From: Oscillospiraceae bacterium | Lineage (GTDB): Bacteria > Bacillota > Clostridia > Oscillospirales > WRJC01 | Direction of reading: 5' to 3' | NCBI GenBank assembly: GCA_009783265.1 | Contig: WRHM01000006.1 | Span: 1 to 64,000, forward strand | DNA length: 64,000 nucleotides | In this document: in pieces, positions 32,942-42,564 of the stretch | Layout of the letters: each line of letters begins with the position of its first letter | Numbering within the stretch: the first letter of the stretch is position 1 | Program-made: the position numbers and the translations under genes | The notes under the pieces: model-generated | Databases searched by the model: none | Seen by the model: the letters and a program-made list of their open reading frames with translations, nothing else | What the model was told of the DNA's origin: nothing

Positions 32942-34654
32942 TTGAAATTTTCAGAAATGGCATATAAAAGAATAGATTTGGACGATTTTAAAATCAAAGC
33001 GGAAAAAATAATCGAATCGTTCAAGTCTGCGGAAAATATCGGGCAAGCGGCAGAAGCGTTCTATGATATACAAAATTTAGAAGAAGAAGCGACAACAATG
33101 CTTTCGCTCGCGTATACAAGAAATTCTATAAATATAGAAGATGAATTTTATAATGGCGAAAAAGATTATTACGACGAAGTTTCTCCGTATATGAGCGAAT
33201 ACAAAGACAGGTTCAACAGAGAATTTATATCGTCGGAATATCGTGAAGAATTGGAAAAGCGTTTCGGAAGCCTGCTGTTTGAAAACATCGAATTAGGACT
33301 AAAAACATTCAGTCCCGAAATAATTCCCGATCTTCAGGAAGAAAATAAACTTGTCAGCAGATACGGTGAACTCATGGCGTCAGCTCAGATAGAATTTGAC
33401 GGCAAAACGCTCAACCGTTCACAGTTGAACGCATATAAAATGGACAATAACAGAGACGTCCGGCGCGGCGCATATATAGCAGACGCGGGATTTTTGAACG
33501 GAAATAAAAAAGAATTTGACGATATACTTGACAAATTGGTTAAAGTGCGCACAAAAATGGCGAAAACGCTCGGATTCGAGAATTTTGTGGAGCTTGGTTA
33601 TTGCCGTATGACCCGCAACGATTATAATAAAAACGACGTTGAAAAATTCAGGGAGCAAGTGAAAGATGTTCTTGTTCCGGTTGTTTCGATATTGAAAGAA
33701 CAGCAAAAAAAGAGGCTCGGAATAAGCGATTTTATGTTGTATGACGATGAAGTTCTGTTCAAAGACGGGAACGCGGTCCCATACGGCGCTCCCGATGAAA
33801 TAATGCGTAACGGGCGTGAAATGTATGAAGAACTGTCAATAGAAACAGGCGAATTTATTAATTTTATGTTTGACAACGAATTATTTGATGTATTGGCGAA
33901 GAAAGGGAAAAAAGGCGGAGGATACTGCACAGCTTTTGAATCATACAAATCCCCGTTTATTTTCGCAAATTTTAATGGCACATCCGATGATGTGGACGTA
34001 TTGACTCATGAAGCCGGCCACGCTTTCGCTTGCTATAATGCTTTTGATATTTATCCTGCAAGTTACCGTCAGCCGACAATGGAATCATGTGAAATACATT
34101 CTATGGCCATGGAATTTTTCACATGGAACTGGATGGACAAATTTTTCAAAGACAAAACGTCAAAATATAAATATTCCCATCTGGCAAAAGGTATCGGATT
34201 TATCCCTTACGGCACGATAGTTGATTTGTTTCAGCATATAATCTATGAAAATCCCGAGTTGACGCCGGAGCAGCGGTGCGATGAGTGGGGAAAACTTGAG
34301 AAAACGTTCCGTCCGTGGATAAACGCGAAAGATATGCCGTATTACGAAGAAAACAGAAGATGGCAGGTACAGTCGCATATCTATCAAGTACCGTTTTATT
34401 ATATAGATTACTGTCTCGCCCAGACTGTCGCGCTGTCTTTTTGGGCATTGACGCAATCCGGCGCAGATACTTCGCATCAAAGCTCAGAATTTAAAAACGC
34501 GTGGGAGCGTTATATGAAAATCATAAAATTAGCAGGGACGAAAAAATTCACGGAATTGGTAAAAAGCGCGGAATTACCTGTTCCTTTTGAAAAGAATGCC
34601 CTTAATAAAATTGCGGATACGGTTATACGCTGGCTTGATTCAAATTGGGCTTGA
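32942..34654 (+). CDS. M3-family oligoendopeptidase (PepF-like zinc metallopeptidase)
   Basis: About 570 residues of the M3/M3B family, which cleaves oligopeptides in the cytoplasm. The zinc motif HEAGH lies in DVLTHEAGHAFACYNAF, with the downstream Glu in PTMESCEIHSMAMEFF. The substrate-loop segments SPFIFANFNGTSDDV and YQVPFYYIDYCLAQTVALSF are also typical. The start is taken as TTG 32942 because AAAGGGAGCGG lies six bases upstream; the longer frame from GTG 32912 adds basic residues over the ribosome site. The following SBP gene starts 33 bases later and may be co-transcribed. Confidence 0.94.
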   Translation: MKFSEMAYKRIDLDDFKIKAEKIIESFKSAENIGQAAEAFYDIQNLEEEATTMLSLAYTRNSINIEDEFYNGEKDYYDEVSPYMSEYKDRFNREFISSEYREELEKRFGSLLFENIELGLKTFSPEIIPDLQEENKLVSRYGELMASAQIEFDGKTLNRSQLNAYKMDNNRDVRRGAYIADAGFLNGNKKEFDDILDKLVKVRTKMAKTLGFENFVELGYCRMTRNDYNKNDVEKFREQVKDVLVPVVSILKEQQKKRLGISDFMLYDDEVLFKDGNAVPYGAPDEIMRNGREMYEELSIETGEFINFMFDNELFDVLAKKGKKGGGYCTAFESYKSPFIFANFNGTSDDVDVLTHEAGHAFACYNAFDIYPASYRQPTMESCEIHSMAMEFFTWNWMDKFFKDKTSKYKYSHLAKGIGFIPYGTIVDLFQHIIYENPELTPEQRCDEWGKLEKTFRPWINAKDMPYYEENRRWQVQSHIYQVPFYYIDYCLAQTVALSFWALTQSGADTSHQSSEFKNAWERYMKIIKLAGTKKFTELVKSAELPVPFEKNALNKIADTVIRWLDSNWA

Positions 34655-34687
34655 TTTCGTATTGTTTAAGAAAAGAGGAATTTTATT

Positions 34688-36199
34688 ATGAAAAAATTTT
34701 TATTATTTTTGTGCTGCGCGTTATTTATTTTATTTCATGTCGCTTTGAATTCCTGCGGTAAAGATAGCGGCGGAGGAGAAGAAAATCTTTCGTTTTCGCA
34801 AAATACTGAAGAAAAAACCGATGAAATTCAGGAAATTGCTGCTGAAGTTAAAATATTGCCCGATATTCCCGATAATCTGGATTTCGACGGATATAAATTC
34901 AGAATCTTTTACAGAAGCGCAGCAGACGGCGATGAGTATTGGGCGGTTCATGATATTTATTCTGAAGCTGAAAACGGGGACGCGATTAACGACGCGGTTT
35001 ATAACAGAAACAGATATATCGAAGATAAATATAATTGTGAGATAACGGCTATCCCGTCTACAAGCACAAGCGCACAGGCATCGGGAGTAAAAAAAGTAGT
35101 CGCCGCCGGTTCTGACGAATATGATGTTATATTTACGAAAGCGAGCTATGTCCCGGGAATTATTACGGCAAACTGTGTATTAGATTTAAACAAAATCCCG
35201 TATCTTGATTTTGAAAAACCGTGGTGGGACAAATCTATAATGAACCAGCTGTCAATAATGAACAAAAGTTACGCGGCTTACGGGGATATTTTAGCCACGA
35301 ATTATAATACTTTTCGTGTAATCATGTTCAATAAAGTTTTAATAGCTGAATATGAACTTGAAAATCCGTATGATATGGTCAGAAATAACACATGGACTAT
35401 TGATAATTTTTATAATATGTTCAGGAACGCTTCGAAAGATATAAACGGCGACGGAGTAATGAACGAAAAAGATTTATACGGATTTCTCATTCAAAAAGGC
35501 GCGTCGATGGCTTTTTATTATTCGGCGGACGAGCCTATTATAAAAAAAGATGAAAATGATTTGCCGCTGCTTTACGCGGGCGGCGAACGGTCTTTGCAGG
35601 TTATGGAAAAAATAAGCGAAATATGGTCTGCGAAAGGCTCGGTAATGTTTGATTCGGACTATAGCCATTTAAGCGTAGGGTTTACGGCGCAAATTTTACA
35701 GCAGACATTCGAAGACAACAGAGGCTTGTTTTACGGCGAAGTATTGGATCTTGTCGCATATATGCGCAGCGCGGAAGTGGCATTGGGAATAATTCCTATG
35801 CCTAAACTCGACGGAAACCAGAAAGATTATATCAGCTATGGCGACGGCTGGTGCACAAATCTCATACTTATTCCGGTTACAAATTCAAACCCTGAACGTA
35901 CCGGCGCGATACTCGAAGCTATGGCGGCGGAATCGAAATACACGCTGCTTCCGGCTTATTATGACAAAACGCTTAAAAGCAAATACGCCAGAGACGACGA
36001 ATCTGAAGAAATGCTCGATATAATATTCAAAACCAAAATTATATCAATAGACGAGTTATACGGCTGGGGAATGCATAGCACTATTCAAGGTTCATTAGAA
36101 AACGGGAAAAAAGATTTTGTCTCGGCAATCGAAAAAGGAACTGCGCGCGTTGAAAAAAACATAGATAAAACAATTTCAATAATGGAAAGTCTGAATTAA
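34688..36199 (+). CDS. Large solute-binding lipoprotein (SBP copy 3)
   Basis: 503 residues. The signal peptide ends ALNSC (Cys23), then a Glu-rich linker. Shared features are GDAINDAVYNRNRYIEDKYN (residues 97-116), PYDMVRNNTWTIDNF and the EF-hand-like loop DINGDGVMNEKD (251-262), and near the end LKSKYARDDESEEMLDIIF. AGAGGAA precedes the ATG. It is followed after three bases by an aldo/keto reductase gene, so the imported compound may be a substrate of that enzyme. Confidence 0.88.
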   Translation: MKKFLLFLCCALFILFHVALNSCGKDSGGGEENLSFSQNTEEKTDEIQEIAAEVKILPDIPDNLDFDGYKFRIFYRSAADGDEYWAVHDIYSEAENGDAINDAVYNRNRYIEDKYNCEITAIPSTSTSAQASGVKKVVAAGSDEYDVIFTKASYVPGIITANCVLDLNKIPYLDFEKPWWDKSIMNQLSIMNKSYAAYGDILATNYNTFRVIMFNKVLIAEYELENPYDMVRNNTWTIDNFYNMFRNASKDINGDGVMNEKDLYGFLIQKGASMAFYYSADEPIIKKDENDLPLLYAGGERSLQVMEKISEIWSAKGSVMFDSDYSHLSVGFTAQILQQTFEDNRGLFYGEVLDLVAYMRSAEVALGIIPMPKLDGNQKDYISYGDGWCTNLILIPVTNSNPERTGAILEAMAAESKYTLLPAYYDKTLKSKYARDDESEEMLDIIFKTKIISIDELYGWGMHSTIQGSLENGKKDFVSAIEKGTARVEKNIDKTISIMESLN

Positions 36200-36202
36200 A
36201 AA

Positions 36203-37063
36203 ATGGAGTATGCTATATTCGGGAATACCGGAAGAAAAGTGAGCCGCCTTGGATATGGCGGCACTATAGCGGGGCTTAAAAATTATATACAGTCTTTTGA
36301 CCCTGAACAGGAAAACACCAAATGTCAAATAATAGAAGGACTGCAGACAGCATATAAATTGGGCATAAATTATTTTGACACGGCGGCAGGTTACGGAAAC
36401 GGCGTAAGCGAAAAAATTTACGGTGAAGCGCTTGAGCATATTTCTGCCGAAGATATATTTTTAGCCACAAAAGTATCTCCGTCAAATGCCGGTGATACAA
36501 GGCGTTCGCTTGAACAGAGTCTGAGAAATCTGCGCCGCGGTTATATTGACCTGATACAAATACACGGGTCGTTTTATTCAAACGAAACGTGCGATTTTAT
36601 TTTGGAAAAAGGCGGCATGACAGACGCTCTTGAACAGGCACGAGGCGAAAAGCTGGTAAAATATATAGGATTTACGATAGAGTGCCAGAATCCGGCGTTA
36701 TATAAATTTATTGAAAGCGGGCGGTTTGATTCTATGCAGGTCGAATATAATTTTATATTTCAGCACCCGTATGATCCGAGCTTTAAATGCGGCAGTATTT
36801 ATGAAGCCGAAAAACAAAAGATGGGAATAATATCTATGCGTACTGTGACGTCCGGTACTTTTCAAAAATGGATACAAACAGTAAATCCTGAAAATTCTTT
36901 TGATTATACTCCGGCTCTGTTGCAGTTTGTACTGTCAAATCCGCTCGTTGACGTCGCTCTGGTAGGTATGAGAAACGCCGCTGAAGTTTTCGCAAACGTA
37001 AATATATGCAACGATTTAAAATCGCGTATAAATCTTGGCGAACTTCACACGCGTTATGTATAA
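36203..37063 (+). CDS. Aldo/keto reductase
   Basis: 286 residues. Catalytic positions of the family are intact: Asp and Tyr in NYFDTAAGYGNGVSEKIYG, Lys in FLATKVS and His in DLIQIHGSF. The N-terminus MEYAIFGNTGRKVSRLGYGG is typical, and the C-terminal NADPH-binding part is LSNPLVDVALVGMRNAAEV. The reaction is NAD(P)H-linked reduction or oxidation of a carbonyl or polyol compound. It starts three bases after SBP copy 3, with no separate ribosome site other than the end of that gene, so it is translationally linked to the lipoprotein. Confidence 0.93.
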   Translation: MEYAIFGNTGRKVSRLGYGGTIAGLKNYIQSFDPEQENTKCQIIEGLQTAYKLGINYFDTAAGYGNGVSEKIYGEALEHISAEDIFLATKVSPSNAGDTRRSLEQSLRNLRRGYIDLIQIHGSFYSNETCDFILEKGGMTDALEQARGEKLVKYIGFTIECQNPALYKFIESGRFDSMQVEYNFIFQHPYDPSFKCGSIYEAEKQKMGIISMRTVTSGTFQKWIQTVNPENSFDYTPALLQFVLSNPLVDVALVGMRNAAEVFANVNICNDLKSRINLGELHTRYV

Positions 37064-37122
37064 AACAGGAGTTATATTATATTTGAAATATCGGAAAATA
37101 ATCACTATTTTTTAATTCACGA

Positions 37123-37242
37123 TTATTCTTCCTGCTTCATAATATAATGTTCCTGCTGTTCGGCTGACAGCATGGTGAAATAAGCCGACCAGCCTCCCAT
37201 TCTTACGCTTAAATCCCGGTAGCTTCCGGGATTTTTTTGCGC
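37123..37242 (-). pseudogene. C-terminal remnant of a glycyl radical enzyme
   Basis: On the minus strand 39 codons between two stops read AQKNPGSYRDLSVRMGGWSA then YFTMLSAEQQEHYIMKQEE. RMGGWSAYF is the glycyl-radical loop of pyruvate formate-lyase-like enzymes (RV-x-G-Y-SAYF type), and the following helix is the normal C-terminus. The other roughly 750 residues of such an enzyme are absent, and no activase gene is near. Confidence 0.75.
37211..37234 (+). terminator. Possible terminator inside the glycyl-radical remnant
   Basis: AAATCCCGG (37211-37219) pairs with CCGGGATTT (37226-37234), followed by four more T's. It would serve the aldo/keto reductase unit, but the same bases encode NPGSYRDL of the remnant, so the symmetry could be accidental. 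Confidence 0.5.
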
Positions 37243-37392
37243 TTAGCGTAAAATCGAAGTATCTTTAATTTGTTTTTTATATTATATCATTAATTTTATA
37301 TATTTTTTAACTATTTTTAACAATTAAAAAATTAGTATAAAAAGCGCGACAGAATTGCGGAAAATCAAATCGGAATTTTTATAAAAAATTCG

Positions 37393-37421
37393 TTGTAATA
37401 ATAAACTGTATATGATATAAT
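37393..37421 (+). promoter_or_regulatory. Sigma-A promoter of SBP copy 4
   Basis: TTGTAA (37393-37398), a 17-base spacer, TATAAT (37416-37421), 63 bases upstream of the ATG at 37485. Confidence 0.7.
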
Positions 37422-37484
37422 TATAACCACAGAATTTTTCGGATATATAATGCGAACAGAATGAATAAAAGGAGAAAATATTTT

Positions 37485-38984
37485 ATGAATATCAACAGAA
37501 ATTTAATGAAATTTATTTTTATTTTAATTTTACTGTCTTTTGTATTGACTTCATGCAATTCGGGGACGGAAACTCCGGATACAAACGTTTCAACAAGTAA
37601 TTTAAATTTTGATTCTCTTGAAAATGTGGAAGATTCTGATGAAATAATAAAAGATTCTCTCCCGGCGGATCTTGATTTCAAAGGAGTTACGGTGAATATA
37701 CATACTCGCGGGGACTGCGACGTGGATACAGATGTGCCTGAATTCGGCATAGAAAAAGAAAACGGCGATATCATAAACGATGTTTTATACAGGCGCGATA
37801 AAAACGTCGAAGAAAGGCTTAATATAAAATTAAATGTTATAAAAGGCGGCGGCTGGCAGGATTATAATACAGAAATGACCAAACTCAGGGCAAGTATAGC
37901 CGCAGGCGACAATTCTTATGATTTAATCGCGGGGTGGTCCGCAAGAATCCCGGCGCTTTCGCTTGAGGGATCATTAATGAATCTTCATGACCTGCCTTAT
38001 TTGAATTTAACTGAACCATGGTGGAATAAAATTATTGTCGATGAAACGACTATAAATCAAAAATTGCATTTCGCGGTCGGAGACAGCAATTTATCGCTTC
38101 TTGTCACTTGTATGGTTATGTTTATAAACAACGAAGTACAGCGTCAGTATAATCTGCCGGATATATACGAATCGGTATTTGATGGCAAATGGACTATAGA
38201 TTATATGTATGATTTAGTAAAAGACATACACAATGATTTAAACGGCGACGGTAAAATGGACGAAAATGATTTATATGGCATAGATTTATACGAAGGGAAC
38301 AGGGTAGACGGATTTTTACAGGCTTCAAATATAAAAATGACAAAAATGGGCAGCGACGGAATACCGTATCTTGATATAGAATATGAAAAACTGGCAAATA
38401 TTGTTGAAAAAGTATATGACGTTATATACAATAACGAAGGGTCATATACAAACGATAATTTCTGGGATTATACTTATGATATGTTTAGAAATAATCAGAT
38501 ATTGATTTCTTCGGGTTCTATTACTATAGCGACCAAAGACTTAAGGAGCATGGAATCGGATTACAGCATGGTTCCGTATCCCAAATATGACGAAATTCAG
38601 GATAAATATTATTCGCGCATACAGGACGGCGTTTCACTTTTATGCGTCCCGGTAGACTGCCAGAAAAAAGAAATAATCGGCGCCGTAATGGAAGCTTTCG
38701 GCTCTGAAAGCTATAAAAGCGTGTCGCCTGCGTATTTCGACGTAGCCATGAAGATAAAATACGCGAGAGACGAAACGTCGGCGAAAATGCTCGATATAAT
38801 CAGAGAAGGGGCATATTTGAATTTCGCGAGTATATATAACGAGAGCATAGGCAATCCGTGGTTTGTAATGCGTGAACTAATGAGTTCTAAAAGTAAAAAT
38901 TTCGCTTCATGGTATGAAAAAAACGAGCCGAAAATAACAAAAGCGATAGATAAGCTTATAGATAAAATGGAAAAAACGGAGTAA
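37485..38984 (+). CDS. Large solute-binding lipoprotein (SBP copy 4)
   Basis: 499 residues from ATG 37485 (AAAGGAG upstream); an in-frame ATG at 37461 lies before the ribosome site. The signal peptide ends VLTSC (Cys24). Shared features are GDIINDVLYRRDKNVEERLN (residues 94-113), FDGKWTIDYMYDL and the EF-hand-like loop DLNGDGKMDEND (251-262), and near the end MKIKYARDETSAKMLDII. It is monocistronic, with its own promoter and no transporter partner nearby. Confidence 0.88.
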   Translation: MNINRNLMKFIFILILLSFVLTSCNSGTETPDTNVSTSNLNFDSLENVEDSDEIIKDSLPADLDFKGVTVNIHTRGDCDVDTDVPEFGIEKENGDIINDVLYRRDKNVEERLNIKLNVIKGGGWQDYNTEMTKLRASIAAGDNSYDLIAGWSARIPALSLEGSLMNLHDLPYLNLTEPWWNKIIVDETTINQKLHFAVGDSNLSLLVTCMVMFINNEVQRQYNLPDIYESVFDGKWTIDYMYDLVKDIHNDLNGDGKMDENDLYGIDLYEGNRVDGFLQASNIKMTKMGSDGIPYLDIEYEKLANIVEKVYDVIYNNEGSYTNDNFWDYTYDMFRNNQILISSGSITIATKDLRSMESDYSMVPYPKYDEIQDKYYSRIQDGVSLLCVPVDCQKKEIIGAVMEAFGSESYKSVSPAYFDVAMKIKYARDETSAKMLDIIREGAYLNFASIYNESIGNPWFVMRELMSSKSKNFASWYEKNEPKITKAIDKLIDKMEKTE

Positions 38985-39007
38985 AAAGGCATTTTGATAA
39001 AATATAG

Positions 39008-39037
39008 TTGACAAATTTTTTTAAGACATGATATAAT
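39008..39037 (+). promoter_or_regulatory. Sigma-A promoter of the FIST-kinase operon
   Basis: TTGACA (39008-39013), an 18-base spacer, TATAAT (39032-39037). A leader of about 95 bases precedes the FIST gene. Confidence 0.75.
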
Positions 39038-39141
39038 GTATTTAAAATAAAATATAAAATCAAAAAAATTTATAAATAAAATAAATTAATGCAAAAAAAT
39101 CTGATATTATTATATTTAATACAGAAAGGAAGATTTTATCT

Positions 39142-40296
39142 ATGATTCAAATGTTTACGGCGCGTACTTCGGAAATTGATGAAATTGACGAAGCAATCAG
39201 TGAAATTAAAAGCCAGATTGATTTTAATGCTCTAAAGAAAAATTCAGGGGGGGTGATTTTTTGCCATATTGAATTTGTTGAAAGCGGGGTTGTTGCGGCT
39301 TTATGCAAAGAACTGCCGTTTAATATCATCGGAATGACTTCTATGGCAAGCGCAGACGAACACGGTTATAGTCTTTTTGATTTGAATCTTACTGTGCTTA
39401 CAAGCGACGAAGTCAGTTTTGAGGTTGGAATGACTGACAGCATAAATTATGAAAATTATATAACTGAAATTGATCAGCTATATAATCGCGTCCGTTCCAA
39501 AACTGAAAATGATCCGTCGATGATTTTTACTTTTATGCCTTATATGAGAGACGTAGCCGGCTATGAAGTGGTTGCGGCAATGGATAATTCCTGTCACGGT
39601 ATACCCATGTGGGGATCGATTACAAATAATATTGATTTTAATTATGAAACGGTACAGACGATATGCAACGGTAAAAATCTGCCGGCAGGCGTCGCTATGA
39701 TGTTTCTGAACGGGCCCGTTGACCCTAAATTTATCGTTTCGTCTATTCCTGAACGTAATATTTCTAATAGCCGGGCTGTTATCACAAAAAGCGAGGGAGC
39801 CGTCCTGCGCGAAGTAAATGATATGCCTATACTGGAATATCTGGCTAACGCCGGACTGACTATTACCAAAGAAAATATTACGACAACGCCGCTTATGTTG
39901 TATTACGGCAATGCGAAAGAGCCTGTGGCTCTGGGATTTTATACTTTGTTTGAAGACGGTTCTGTCCTGACCGGGGGTGAAATGCCGGCGGGCACTTCGT
40001 TTGCTGTGGGAAGCATTGACGCGCCGGGTATTTTTGAATCTGCCGAGGCAGGATTAAAACAAATACTTGATTTTAAAGAGCGTCAGGCAACCCTGCTTTT
40101 GCCTTGCGTGACGCGTTATATAATGCTTGCGCCCGATCAGGAAAGCGAGCTCCGGCTGATAAAAGAAAATCTCACAAATAGCGGGAAGCCGTTTATGATG
40201 GGATATTCAGGCGGGGAAATTTGCCCGATGCCCGGTAATGACGGAAAATTGCATAACCGGTTTCATAATTATACTTTTTGCGCTTGTGTTCTGTAA
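39142..40296 (+). CDS. FIST-domain sensory protein
   Basis: 384 residues with the FIST N and FIST C organisation: an N-terminal half with IGMTSMASADEHGYS, and a C-terminal half with PLMLYYGNAKEPVALGFYTL and PFMMGYSGGEICPMPG, ending in HNRFHNYTFCACVL. FIST proteins are proposed small-ligand sensors, often of amino acids or nitric oxide (with NosP-type heme proteins), and are commonly paired with histidine kinases. That pairing occurs here: the hybrid kinase gene begins 36 bases downstream. Whether this copy binds heme is not evident; a family-type His is not obvious. Confidence 0.88.
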   Translation: MIQMFTARTSEIDEIDEAISEIKSQIDFNALKKNSGGVIFCHIEFVESGVVAALCKELPFNIIGMTSMASADEHGYSLFDLNLTVLTSDEVSFEVGMTDSINYENYITEIDQLYNRVRSKTENDPSMIFTFMPYMRDVAGYEVVAAMDNSCHGIPMWGSITNNIDFNYETVQTICNGKNLPAGVAMMFLNGPVDPKFIVSSIPERNISNSRAVITKSEGAVLREVNDMPILEYLANAGLTITKENITTTPLMLYYGNAKEPVALGFYTLFEDGSVLTGGEMPAGTSFAVGSIDAPGIFESAEAGLKQILDFKERQATLLLPCVTRYIMLAPDQESELRLIKENLTNSGKPFMMGYSGGEICPMPGNDGKLHNRFHNYTFCACVL

Positions 40297-40332
40297 ATTA
40301 AATCTGTTTTTTGAATGAAAGAGGGTGGTTAA

Positions 40333-42474
40333 GTGGGAGAAACGGATATTAATAAAATAAACAACGAAGAGAGCGATATGATGTCCAGGCTCACTCAGCT
40401 TGAACGTGAAAACCGGAAGCTCAACCGTGAAATCGTTCACCTGAAAAACGCCATTTCTCAGGAAAAAACTGCGCATATAACGGTTTTGAACCAGCAAAAG
40501 GCAAGTACTTTTATTCAACGGGAACGTGAAAGGTATCTGGCGCTTCTGCTTGCCAATTCTCCCAGTATTATTTTGTTTCTAAGCCAGACTGAGCGAATCG
40601 AATTCTGTACGGAATATTTTATCGCCAAAACGGGATTTAAAAATGCGGCGGATGTTATGGGCCGTACCCTGACAGAAATACTTTCGCCTTTTCTGGACGA
40701 TATATCACATGAAAAATTATTGAAGCAAAGCCATAACGCAATCGAGATAAATACCCCGATTTCTTTTGATATAACTTTTTATTTCAAAAGGGAAAGCGGA
40801 GTCGAAGCAGAAGACTTCGCGGGATTATTGGTCCCTATGATAGACGAACAGCAAAAAAACAACGGGATCATGCTGATGTTTCATGATATAACGGCTTTGA
40901 AACGGTCACGAGAGGAAGCTTTGGCCGCAAGTCACGCAAAAAGTTCTTTTCTTGCCAATATGAGCCATGAAATCCGCACGCCGATGAACGCTATAATCGG
41001 CATGGCTTCGATTGGTTTGACAGCGGTGGACAATAACCGTATGAAAGATTGTTTTAATAAAATAGACGGCGCATCAAAGCACCTGCTGGGTATCATCAAC
41101 GATATTTTGGATATGTCAAAAATCGAGGCCGGTAAATTTGATCTTTCTGAATCTGATTTTGATTTCTGTAAGATGATCGCACAAGTGGTAAATGTCAATA
41201 AATTTAGAATAGACGAAAAAAACCAGAATTTTACGGTGAATATTGACGAAAATATACCTGCATATTTATTCGGGGACGACCAGCGTTTATCACAGGTCAT
41301 TACAAATCTTATAAGCAACGCGGTTAAATTTACGCCTGAAAATGGTTCTATAAAACTTGAAGCGAAATTTATGGGCAATGAAGACGATTTGTACACAATT
41401 AAAATTTCTGTAATTGATTCCGGAATCGGCATAAGCGAAGAACAGCAGTCTAAACTGTTTACGTCGTTCCAGCAGGCAGAAAGCAGCACATCCCGTAAAT
41501 TTGGCGGAACGGGTTTAGGACTCGCTATATCCAGAAGTATCGTGGAAATGATGGACGGCAGGATATGGATTGAATCTGAACTGGGAAAAGGGTCGGCGTT
41601 TTCTTTTATAGTAAAACTTAAACTGGGGGAGGGGAATCAAATGACAGAAACGGTTCAGGAAGCCATTGACCAGTTTGAAGGGCATCGAATACTTCTTGTA
41701 GAAGACATGGAAATAAACCGCGAAATAGTTATTGCGCTGCTTGAGCCCACACTGCTTGAAATAGACTGCGCGGAAAACGGCAGGGAAGCCCTTGAAATGT
41801 TCGCGGCGGATCCAAATAAATATGAATTGATTTTTATGGATATGCAGATGCCTGAAATGGACGGGCTTGAAGCTACGCGTCAGATTCGCGCGCTTAATAT
41901 ACCAAATGCTAAAACAGTTCCGATTATCGCTATGACTGCCAATGCTTTCAGGGAAGACATAGTAAAATGTCTTGACGCGGGCATGAACGGCCATTTGGGC
42001 AAGCCGATAGATTTTGACGATGTTTTAAATAAACTGCGGACATATTTGCTGAGCGGTGTAAAAAACGGTTTGGTTTGGGATAAAAAATATGAATTGGGGA
42101 ACACCCATGTGGACCGGCAGCATAAAAGCCTGTGCGATATGGTTAATAATTTAGTTACTCAATGCGAACAGGGAAAAGCCGCAGAAATGTTACAGGAAAC
42201 TTTGACGTTTTTGGTTGAATATACAATTCATCACTTTAAGAGCGAAGAAACCCTGCAAATAGAAAACGGTTACCCTGGATATGAAGAACATAAACTGATA
42301 CATGATAAATTCAAAACGACGGTTGACGAATTGGTGGAAAATTTTATCGAAAACGGCTCGTCAGATGAATTAATCAAAGACATCCGCGAAACCGTGATAA
42401 AATGGCTGATCTATCACATGCAGAACGAAGATGTGAAAATTGGCGATTATATACGTAAACGCATAAAATCATAA
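40333..42474 (+). CDS. Hybrid histidine kinase with C-terminal hemerythrin domain
   Basis: 713 residues from GTG 40333. A coiled coil lies at about 12-65, a PAS-like domain at about 66-190, and HisKA has SSFLANMSHEIRTPMNAIIG with His212. HATPase follows (QVITNLISNAVKFTPENG, GGTGLGLAISRSIVEMMDGR), then REC with ILLVEDMEINREIV and MDMQMPEMDG. The last 135 residues are a complete hemerythrin: HVDRQH, HHFKSEE, HKLIH and HMQNED supply the His and carboxylate ligands of a di-iron site. Hemerythrin binds O2, and a role in O2 or NO sensing fits an anaerobe. It is co-transcribed with the FIST protein. Confidence 0.93.
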   Translation: MGETDINKINNEESDMMSRLTQLERENRKLNREIVHLKNAISQEKTAHITVLNQQKASTFIQRERERYLALLLANSPSIILFLSQTERIEFCTEYFIAKTGFKNAADVMGRTLTEILSPFLDDISHEKLLKQSHNAIEINTPISFDITFYFKRESGVEAEDFAGLLVPMIDEQQKNNGIMLMFHDITALKRSREEALAASHAKSSFLANMSHEIRTPMNAIIGMASIGLTAVDNNRMKDCFNKIDGASKHLLGIINDILDMSKIEAGKFDLSESDFDFCKMIAQVVNVNKFRIDEKNQNFTVNIDENIPAYLFGDDQRLSQVITNLISNAVKFTPENGSIKLEAKFMGNEDDLYTIKISVIDSGIGISEEQQSKLFTSFQQAESSTSRKFGGTGLGLAISRSIVEMMDGRIWIESELGKGSAFSFIVKLKLGEGNQMTETVQEAIDQFEGHRILLVEDMEINREIVIALLEPTLLEIDCAENGREALEMFAADPNKYELIFMDMQMPEMDGLEATRQIRALNIPNAKTVPIIAMTANAFREDIVKCLDAGMNGHLGKPIDFDDVLNKLRTYLLSGVKNGLVWDKKYELGNTHVDRQHKSLCDMVNNLVTQCEQGKAAEMLQETLTFLVEYTIHHFKSEETLQIENGYPGYEEHKLIHDKFKTTVDELVENFIENGSSDELIKDIRETVIKWLIYHMQNEDVKIGDYIRKRIKS

Positions 42475-42503
42475 AAGTTCAAAAATTCTGATATATTTAT
42501 ACA

Positions 42504-42540
42504 AAGCCGCACCGTGCGTAATCTACGCATGGTGCGGCTT
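42504..42540. terminator. 17-bp hairpin between convergent genes
   Basis: AAGCCGCACCGTGCGTA (42504-42520), loop ATC, and its complement at 42524-42540 with one G-T pair. It lies between the stops of the kinase and the minus-strand repeat protein and probably terminates both. Confidence 0.75.
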
Positions 42541-42564
42541 GAGTTCAATAAAAAACATACAATA

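Larger units (their letters stand above)
37064..37484. other. Intergenic region with a glycyl-radical remnant and a promoter
   Basis: 421 bases between the aldo/keto reductase and SBP copy 4. It contains the glycyl-radical remnant at 37123-37242 with an internal hairpin, then AT-rich sequence and the promoter at 37393-37421. Confidence 0.6.
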
